Part shown: positions 56,951 through 64,000 of the stretch, piece by piece
Layout of the letters: the number at the start of each line of letters is the position of its first letter
Numbering within the stretch: the first letter of the stretch is position 1
From: Kryptolebias marmoratus
Lineage: Eukaryota > Chordata > Actinopteri > Cyprinodontiformes > Rivulidae
Reading direction: 5' to 3'
Assembly (NCBI RefSeq): GCF_001649575.2
Contig: NC_051436.1
Location: 8,727,742-8,791,741 of the forward strand
Length of the DNA: 64,000 nucleotides
Made by a program: the position numbers and the translations under genes
Notes under the pieces: model-generated
What the model was told of the DNA's origin: nothing
Seen by the model: the letters and a program-made list of their open reading frames with translations, nothing else
The model's database searches: none

Positions 56951-58499
56951 AAAACGTTGGCCGGAAACATCGACGTTCACGGAGGTGGGCGATGTGCATT
57001 TTTAAGAAAAATGCTCCTTTCGTTTCTTTCTCTTTTTTTTTTGTTCCGCCTCAGAAAGCCGGCCTCATAGCTGATCTCTTACAGGTGCTGACTAAACTTA
57101 AAAAAGTTAATTATTGCTGGCAGACGGTGACACAACGGTGAACGCATCACTCTTTTTGCTCCCGTTGTAACAGCAACAGTTTAATGATTACAGCGAGACG
57201 CTAATCTTCGCCTTCCTGACAAGGAAACGCGAACACACACACACACACACACACACCAACATAATACCACCTGCCCTACAGGACGCGCCACAATGCTGCT
57301 CTTTCTCATTGATTAGTGTTGCATTCACTGCCCCCGGGGGCAGGTGGAGGCTTTAATAATGGCTTAATGCTCGGCGCTCCGGCTCTCTGGAATAGAATGA
57401 CGGCGGTTTGAGCCCCCCCCCCCTTAGTCAATGGTTACCTGTTCTCTCACAGCATCCGGGCTCTGTTGCGACTGACCGCTCTCCTGCAGATTGCGACCTC
57501 GGTATGTTCTCTTCACCTCCACCATGCCCTCCCTGCCTCCACCTCCACCTCCCACGCCCCACCCGCCTAATTTCTGCTCCTTTCTCCGTCCCTGGGTCGT
57601 GCCAGCACGTATTAGCTTATCGGGCCCACTTTGTGAAACGTAAGCTCGGAGATAAGTAGAGTATTGGGCCAGGTTACTCATGTCTGTCCGGCTCATTCCT
57701 CGCTATCCTCTAATTCCCCCAACAGAACCCTTTTTTTATTATTTTTTTTAAAATTTTTTCCCAGACTGCAGGTGGCCCCGTGTTGCAACGTGGGTCGGCC
57801 GGCTACGTCTCTCCTGAGCAAACACAGACATTTGGTCACCGCCACGTCTTTTGTGTTCTTGGAGTGCTGGTAATTCCCCGGGCGCGCATGTTTGCTGAAA
57901 GCGCACGCATGACTAATCGCAGAGGCGGTGTTAAAAAACAACAGCGCAGGAATGCAGCTTCGGTCGAGATTGTCTACAAAGTCAGGAATTATTTGTTGGC
58001 TTTGCCCCCCCTCCTCCTATTTAACAGGTGCTGATTGACGAATGGCATGCCCAGAATCAACAGACTTTTAGCTGTGATCACCCTCGAGCCCACAGGTGCT
58101 AGCAGAGACTCGGGTTGGCCTCAAGCAAGTTTCCGGTCGTCGTTCTCAGAACTGTGACCCAGTTTCCTGCATCACCACGACATGCTTCACAGTAACTACA
58201 TCAGGAGAGGAAACGAGCGGTTAAAAAAAAAAAACACGAGTAAGGGCAAAGCCTGGAGACATCAACGGGTTCTTTTTTTTTTTTCTCTTTTGCTCTCAAG
58301 GTCACCTGCGACCACGACCTCTGTTCTGGGCAGGTAATTAGAAATCAGAAAACAGTTTGACCCTCAGGACGTTTGAATAATGAACACCTGGAAACAGTGA
58401 AAAGCTTTGGGATTCCTGAACTCCTGTGGCCTATGGATTTGAACGCCACTTTAGATTTTTTTTATTGTAACAATTTCTTTCCAGCCACCCAAAAGAGTT
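56951..58499. other. No gene recognised
   Basis: Holds a CA repeat (57233-57256), C-runs and a repeat-poor stretch at 57260-57400 (GGAGGCTTTAATAATGGCTT). No exon recognised. Confidence 0.4.
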
Positions 58500-58760
58500 T
58501 TATATTTGAAATGAAACTTGAACAGTTCAGAGCGATAGTTCAGATGTTCTGTGGAAAGGCTACGAAGAATCAGTTATCTTTAGTATGTAGCTCTTCGAAT
58601 GACCTCAGTTTGGAGAAATGATGTTAAATTCTCACTGGACTGATGAGCTAATGGCTAGTCTAAGCTCAAAGTAGATTGCTACGGTCCTAAAGCAACTCCA
58701 GTTTCCAAAATTTTATAGTGGTTCATGGAAACCCTTGTCATTTTGTATTTTAGGAGGCAA
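58500..58760 (+). repeat. S repeat copy
   Basis: GTAGCTCTTCGAATGACCTC, GGACTGATGAGCTAATGGC, TAGTCTAAGCTCAAAGTAGA and GGTCCTAAAGCAACTCCAG match the 37.4-38.7 kb cluster in order. Confidence 0.7.
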
Positions 58761-58957
58761 AGTCTGTGCTCGAGAGAGGAGATGCTGAAAATCAAATCAC
58801 TAAATACAGCTGAACAGATTAGGAGAATAAACATATGAACATATTAGGAAGTATTAATATACATATTAAGTAGCAGATTAAGAAGCTGAGGTGAGTTTTT
58901 AGTTTTTAAATCAGGCCCCATTTGTTTAGATAGGTTTAAAACATATACTGCAACCAA

Positions 58958-58970
58958 CCACTAGGGGGCA
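58958..58970 (+). promoter_or_regulatory. CTCF-like motif
   Basis: CCACTAGGGGGCA matches the CTCF core CCASYAGRKGGCR at all 13 positions. Motif only. Confidence 0.4.
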
Positions 58971-59329
58971 ACTGTCTTGTTTTGATGTCAACTTTCAGGT
59001 TCTGTTCCCGTGTCTAGTTACTGTATACGCTAACGATGCGAACACTGTTTTATAAACTTTCACATCGACATCAGGTTTGCATAACACAGTTACATTCCAG
59101 GAGAAATATTATTAAAGTCCCGCTAGTGCTGAGCAGGGATTTTTGAATATTAAAAATCTAAATAAAAAAACAGCGACTGGAAGTGACGCGCCATGTCGTT
59201 TCCAGTAAAATCCAGGTTTTTTTGACACACCTATTACTCATCCCCACTAACAAACCAAACAAAGGAGGGTCCCAAAGTTTTTCTGCCATCGTAGTTTGCT
59301 TTGAAAGAATGATAAACTTGACACCATAG

Positions 59330-59610
59330 GGGGTTGCTTTTTCTTCTGCATGATGTGCTACAGCTAGCTGCTGCTATTAGCGCTAATCTTTATATTTTTT
59401 TGTAAATAACCATCTAATGCAAAACTGACTGCATTATAAAAGTTTATAAAGTAGCGTTCTTGTGAGGTAAAACAACAATCCATGTTGGTCTTGGCTCTGT
59501 TAGCTGTTAGCCCGCCAATCGAACCGAGGTCATCTAGGGAGCTATCTACAACAGGTAAGATAGTCATTGTTCACAACCTCTCCACAGAACTTGACTTAAA
59601 GCCTTAGTTA
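59330..59610 (+). repeat. S repeat copy
   Basis: GCTACAGCTAGCTGCTGCTA, TTGGCTCTGTTAGCTGTTAG, GAGGTCATCTAGGGAGCTAT and CTACAACAGGTAAGATAGTC match the end of the 37.4-38.7 kb cluster (GAGGTCATCCAAAGAGCTAT, CTGCAACAGGTAAGATACT). Confidence 0.75.
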
Positions 59611-61499
59611 GGATATCTTAAAGTGTTTGCTAATACATTCTTTCCCATGACGTGCCTTACAAATTCATTTATTCTTTTATACATTTGCGATTCTTTAACG
59701 TTTAGCAGCTACACCTGATTTTATCGGTTTCTCTCTCTCCCCCCCCCGGGCTCTTGTTTTAACAAAGCGCCACAGTTTAATATTATTTGTTGTGAGCTAA
59801 ACAAAAGTAAGTCTTGACAGCTTGTTGCACCGTGTCAGATATCAGCATGCAGCATAAATAAAGTCGGGATAAAAAAAAAAAAAAGGTGTGACTGACAGCG
59901 ATGGGGAGTCGAGGATAAGAAAACTATATTTCGCAGCGATGCCGTCTTAGCGTCGATGTGTTGTGCGGCGCGTGCCGTGGCTGTAAACTCCCGGTGAAAT
60001 CCGCCCCTTCGCCTTCTGACGGCGCTCCAGAGCTGCCTCGGTGCTGTTTTGTGCATTCAGAGAGGAACACGGCACAGGTGGAGCGTGGGTTTCTCAGCTA
60101 AAAATACGAATCCAACCCCCACCACCACCCCAGAAGAAAAAAAAAAGAAAATTACATATACATGGTGTCTTAAGAAGAAGAAGAAGAAGAAGAAGGAAAA
60201 AAAAATCCAATTTAACCTATAATTTTCATATTGCTTTTCTGGTGCAGCTGGTGTGTTCAAGCGGGGCAACGGTGATTTTATTTCATTTTCTCCGTGTATC
60301 AGACCCAGATCTGCTCCCGTCTGCCACATCGTAATCATTTGGCCCGACGCCTTGATTCAGATTGGTGAAACGTTGCAGACGGAGCGGGGCAGAGTATGAT
60401 ACATCTGCTGGCGGGCCGCGTTATTTTACCAACCGCCTTTTTTTTTTGTGCGGGGTCACAGTGCATCGGAGGCGGTATGGTGTTTTCTACCCCCCCTCCC
60501 CTTCTGTCTGTGCTGGCGGAGAGTACGCCCCAGTGCTCTCGGTCCCTCGACGCAGTCTGGCAGGCCTAGTGAATCATCTTCCCCCGTCACAGGTGGGGGA
60601 AATACAACAGTGGGATTGGCGGTCCAAAGGTGGCATCTGGCCCACGCTTGAGTGAGGTGTTTGGCTTTCTTCCACTGGAAATGACGATATGTCAGGTCTT
60701 TTCATGCAGCAAAGGGCGGGGAAAGGGGGCTGCTCAAGCAAGGTTCTGTTTTACCCGGAAAGAGCACTCCTACGATGCAGCTGACTTTATTATTTATTTA
60801 GTTTTTTGTATGAATAGATCTGCGAGTCTACGGGTATCTGTTTACCGCGTGCGTTTTCCTCGCTGGCTTCGCTTTTGTTTTGTGCTCGAGAGGCCGTTTG
60901 CGGTGGTAGCGAGGGGCTGCTGATCAAAGGCGGCGTCCTCGCGGGCCGACCCCGGCTCGAGCGGCAGATGTTTTCCCGTTCGGGTTTGTCCTCGTTTAAA
61001 AAAAAAAAAAAACGGCTCAGGGCTAATGGTCCCCCCCCTCTGCCAGGTGTTTGGACGCACCGGATCGCTTTTCATCTCTCTTTTGTGCGGGGGAACGTGG
61101 GACAGAATGTAAAACGCCAGGGAGGATCTCGGCTCTCTCTGACACTCTCTCATTGTGCTCCTCTGTGGATTTCTGGCTTGAAAAAATCCCTTTCACAGTA
61201 ATTGGGTGTGAATGAAACACTTTCGCTTGGCTATTGTCTCCGGGACTGCCTTGCATTCCAGGCCAGCGGTTAAACAAGCCAACAGCGAGGCCAGAGGAAG
61301 ATATAGACAAGCTGGGTGTGGTGACAACCGCGGTGCTGGTGGGGGGACAAACGGGGCATTGTAGCTTGCAGAAAATGAGAAGGTCAAGAAAAATACTTTT
61401 GCTCTGATGAATTTTAAAAAAAGGTCTTTCTTCCTTTTAGGAGGACCACAGTGTCGAATACAACTATTTCAAGGAAACAGTTACAGTAAATATGAAGTC
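59611..61499. other. No gene recognised
   Basis: Mixed sequence with a GAA tract (60174-60194), poly-A runs and CpG-rich parts (60830-60970). Frames of 93-108 codons are on both strands and cross homopolymers. Confidence 0.4.
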
Positions 61500-62855
61500 A
61501 GTTTCAGTTCCAGGACAGTCATGTTCTGCTACGAAAACAAGTCCCAAATATTTCCAATCTGGCGTCAATAAACAAAGCAACGCCAAAATGGAAAAGCCGT
61601 TTGTGATGAACTGAGTCCGCCCAATGGTTCAGCTTGTAGACCTGAACAAGTCTTTGGTGGCCCACTCTTTTTTTTTTTTTCAGCTCATTGAGGTTTTTCA
61701 GACATTCATACGGGATGTCTACCTGCATACTGACCTTCAGAAATCCTTTAAATTCAGAAAAAAATCCATAGCACTCTCACACGACACAAACTTTACTGAA
61801 AAAATAAATGTTACTTTGGATGCAGATAGGTACAGGTGAGACAACCACAGCACAGGCCAGAAAACGCCTCGCTGCGTTTTTGACGACGGTGCAACAAACT
61901 GTTCCTTTTCCAACCAAAGAAAGAAAAAAATCACAGAAGCCCTCACATCTGACTCTGGAATACGTTGGTCTACAGAGGAGATTATGGCCGACTCAACGAC
62001 TGCAAGGGGCCCAGCTCCTGTGGGCTGCCAAAACAAGCCCAAATCATCGCCCTTCCACCACCGTGCTTGACAGCTGTTAAAGAGGTGTCTGTAATGACAT
62101 GCTGTGCATTATGGGTAAACATCTCAGAAGGACGTTGTCCCACACGTCTTCTCTTTAGAGACACTTCCTCCTTCTACCCGTCCAAACCAGCCACACAAGT
62201 TCAGTCCATTTCTGATTTATTGTCATGAACTTTAACCTTTGACCCGAGGCCTGTAGAGTCTGAGATGGTCGGCCTTAATTTTTTTGTTTTGTCTGACCTT
62301 GGGGTGAATTTGCTGGGGGTGGGGGTCCACTCCTGGGTAAATTGGCAGCTGTCTTAACCATTTTCTTGCTTGTGAATAACCTTTCCCTCTGTGGGGTGAT
62401 GAACTCCAAACTGCTCGGCAATGACCTTTGACCTTTCCCAGACTGACGGGCAGCAACAGTCGCCTCTCTGAAGTCATGGCTGACGTTGGCGTTGCGTTAA
62501 CGCACACCTGCCTGCTCCAGAGCGCGAAACGGCCAGAAACTCCTGCGGGGTTTTTTTTATGGTCGCTCCTTGCTGATAACCAGTGAACCAGGTGACTTTG
62601 ATCAGCGGCACCTGGCTGCCGCTTTTCCTCCGAAGTTCTACGGAAGCGGCTCAGTGTTTTTCGGCAAACAGCTTCTATCATTTTGTCTCGTTTGGTTTTC
62701 TAAAATCTAATCACGCAGGGGGAATCTCGTACACTCGGAAGGTTCGACTTGAACGTTTTTTTCAAACCCCGGCGAGGACCAGATCGTTCTCATCATGTCC
62801 CGATACGTGAAAGCGTGGCCCTGAAACAGGGCGGACCTTTTTCTCTTCACCACTC
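61500..62855 (-). mobile_element. Decayed Tc1-like transposon
   Basis: Minus-orientation Tc1-like element. The right (5') end near 62850 carries the subterminal phrases GGACCAGATCGTTCTCATC, TGTCCCGATACGTGAAAGC and GGCGGACCTTTTTCTCTTC that I recall from this fish group. The transposase remnant lies inside. The left end is not resolved; no TA duplication or clean terminal repeat was found. Inactive. Confidence 0.8.
61640..62492 (-). pseudogene. Tc1-type transposase pseudogene
   Basis: Minus strand. The start codon is ACG (62490-62492). The N-terminal paired-like DNA-binding part survives in pieces (a Lys-Trp-Leu-Arg-Gln-Leu-Pro segment, then Gln-Ile-His-Pro-Lys-Val-Arg). The catalytic-core segment Val-Lys-His-Gly-Gly-Gly, then Met-Ile-Trp-Ala-Cys-Phe is at about 62050-62100, followed after a frame change by Gly-Pro-Leu-Ala-Val-Val-Glu-Ser and Ile-Pro-Glu-Ser-Asp-Val-Arg. 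The later catalytic part is not recognisable. Several frameshifts and stops; related to the full-length Tc1 transposases of about 340 residues. Confidence 0.78.
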
Positions 62856-63608
62856 CGCAGGTCCGCGTTCCTCTTACGCCGTACGGGAGCTTGATTGAAA
62901 GATTCGGTGGGGCCTAATTGCGCTGTGCCATCTGCCCGAGTTGCAGAAGCTGCCAGGCATGTGACAGTTTCCAACAGGCTCGCTGACGAGCAGATGTGTG
63001 CAGGACTCTGTGTGTATATTTAAGCAAGTCAGCCTCTCTTTACTTTGTGATCACAGCTTTTTCTTTTGTTTTTTATTTTAGAGAGAGAGAGAGAATTAAG
63101 ACAAAGCAATCAAGTCTCAAATTACAGAAACCCAAAGTCCAAATGCGCATTGTGAGAGCTCTCCTTTCACATTAATGAAATCTACCTGCGTGTGTTTTTT
63201 CCCTTGTGGTCTTTTATTACCTCGAGCTCCATCACTCATGAAAATAAATAAAACGGTTATTGTTTCCATCAGAAATGCTATTGATATGACAAATGTCATC
63301 CACTCAGAGTGAATTTCCATAAATCAATCATCCATTTCCACCTCCCCTCCCTCGCTTTTCCACAATGGAACAGATCACCGGCGGAATTAAACAAAGGAGA
63401 CCAAGAAAAGCCTTTTGAGAGCACATGAATGCTAATTTATTTATATATTTATGGATATGTATTCAGTATTCGGTGAGAGGGCCAAGAAGGAACTTTATCT
63501 AAACAGAAGCACAGTTAACATCAGTCCACTGAGAATATGGAATTTGTAGGTTAAAATAAATAATTTGAGTTTTTTTTAAAAAATATTCTCATTGCTTGCC
63601 TTGGTGAC

Positions 63609-63628
63609 ATTTGCATGAAAATGCAATG
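63609..63628. promoter_or_regulatory. POU octamer pair
   Basis: ATTTGCAT (octamer on the minus strand) at 63609-63616 faces ATGCAATG at 63621-63628, forming an inverted pair around GAAA. Confidence 0.35.
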
Positions 63629-63643
63629 GACTAAATATTTAGG

Positions 63644-63656
63644 GTTGCTAGGCAAC
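63644..63656. promoter_or_regulatory. Palindromic X-box (RFX-type)
   Basis: GTTGCTAGGCAAC: half-sites GTTGCT and (inverted) GTTGCC with a 1-bp spacer, matching the RFX consensus GTNRCC(0-3)RGYAAC closely. Confidence 0.45.
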
Positions 63657-63700
63657 TTTTGAAAGATATGGAGTTTGATTTGAATGTTTCTAGATTCTCA

Positions 63701-64000
63701 TGAGTCTGTGCTTCACGTGGAGGAGTTTAAGTATCTGGGAGTCTCGTTCAGGATGGATGGAAGGATGGAGCGGGAGATGGATCGACAGATCGGGGGCCTC
63801 GTCTGAAGTAAGGAGGGCGCTGCTTCGGTCGGTCTTGGTGAAGAAAGAGTCGAGTCGAAAGGCAAAACTCTCGATTTACTGTTCCATCTATGTTCCAACC
63901 CTCACCTGTGGTCATGAGGTTTGGATCGTGGCAGAAAAGAACGAGATCCTGGATACAGGCGGCTGAAATGAGCTTCCTCTGTAGGGCGGCCGAGCTCAGC
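63701..64000 (+). pseudogene. LINE reverse-transcriptase tail, frameshifted and cut by window end
   Basis: Encodes the region after the reverse-transcriptase core of a non-LTR retrotransposon. Val-Glu-Glu-Phe-Lys-Tyr-Leu-Gly is read in one frame, Arg-Lys-Ala-Lys-Leu-Ser-Ile-Tyr then Tyr-Val-Pro-Thr-Leu-Thr-Cys-Gly-His-Glu in a second, and Ile-Gln-Ala-Ala-Glu-Met-Ser-Phe-Leu in a third. At least two frameshifts show it is inactive. This block is common in fish LINEs; I think of RTE/Rex-type elements but cannot assign the clade. It begins near 63701, so it is 5'-truncated, and runs beyond the window. Confidence 0.8.

Larger units (their letters stand above)
62995..63660. promoter_or_regulatory. 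Candidate conserved block with octamer and X-box
   Basis: AT-rich and mostly repeat-free apart from a GA tract at 63080-63094. Contains CATTAATGAAATCTACC, ATGCTATTGATATGACAAAT, ATGAATGCTAATTTATTTAT, and at its end an octamer (63609) and a palindromic X-box (63644). No coding frame. Confidence 0.4.

Overview
This is vertebrate, almost certainly teleost, non-coding DNA. Support: a tRNA-headed SINE with the tail typical of percomorph AFC-type SINEs, Tc1/mariner-, hAT- and PIF/Harbinger-like elements of fish type, a LINE reverse-transcriptase tail of fish type, dense microsatellites, and no compact gene organisation. A percomorph is likely; a narrower placement would be a guess. I found no intact protein-coding gene and no CRISPR, operon or defence system, and I do not think the window holds a hidden protein-based system.

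The one gene-like structure is at 15.54-16.36 kb on the + strand: a TATA box, a CpG-rich leader exon of about 790 bp and a textbook splice donor (GCG|GTAAGTG at 16359/16360). The leader holds only two ATGs, each followed directly by a stop codon. I read it as the untranslated first exon of a gene whose coding exons lie to the right, beyond what I can recognise. Everything from 16.36 kb on would then be intron 1 (about 48 kb or more). Several low-repeat, AT-rich blocks with homeodomain, octamer and X-box motifs (28.13-28.30, 46.0-46.3, 48.2-48.7, 51.2-52.1, 54.5-56.5 and 63.0-63.66 kb) look like conserved non-coding elements, the usual setting of a developmental regulator. The gene is not identified.

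Left part (1-15.5 kb): a CpG-rich block (0.95-1.57 kb), then tandem arrays (22-bp, about 117-bp, a degenerate 75-130-bp series, a GGTACC/GGATCC minisatellite, a 21-bp AGCTAAAAG array and a related array at 14.7-15.2 kb), a hAT element with a perfect 8-bp target duplication, and a Harbinger-like element with a TAA duplication. Middle (16-45 kb): an unclassified repeat, here called R1, in eleven places including a head-to-tail array of exact 305-bp period; a second family, here called S, carrying GCTAACAGCTAG-like motifs; and a pair of diverged copies of an unclassified element of about 750 bp. Right part (45-64 kb): candidate conserved blocks between a SINE, a second hAT copy, an array of about 188-bp period, a decayed Tc1 transposase gene and a LINE tail cut by the window end.

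Four assembly gaps (80, 456, 434 and 19 N) and one single N abut homopolymers or short tandem repeats. Repeat-family names come from recognising sequence patterns from memory, not from a database search; conservation claims are inference from sequence texture only.
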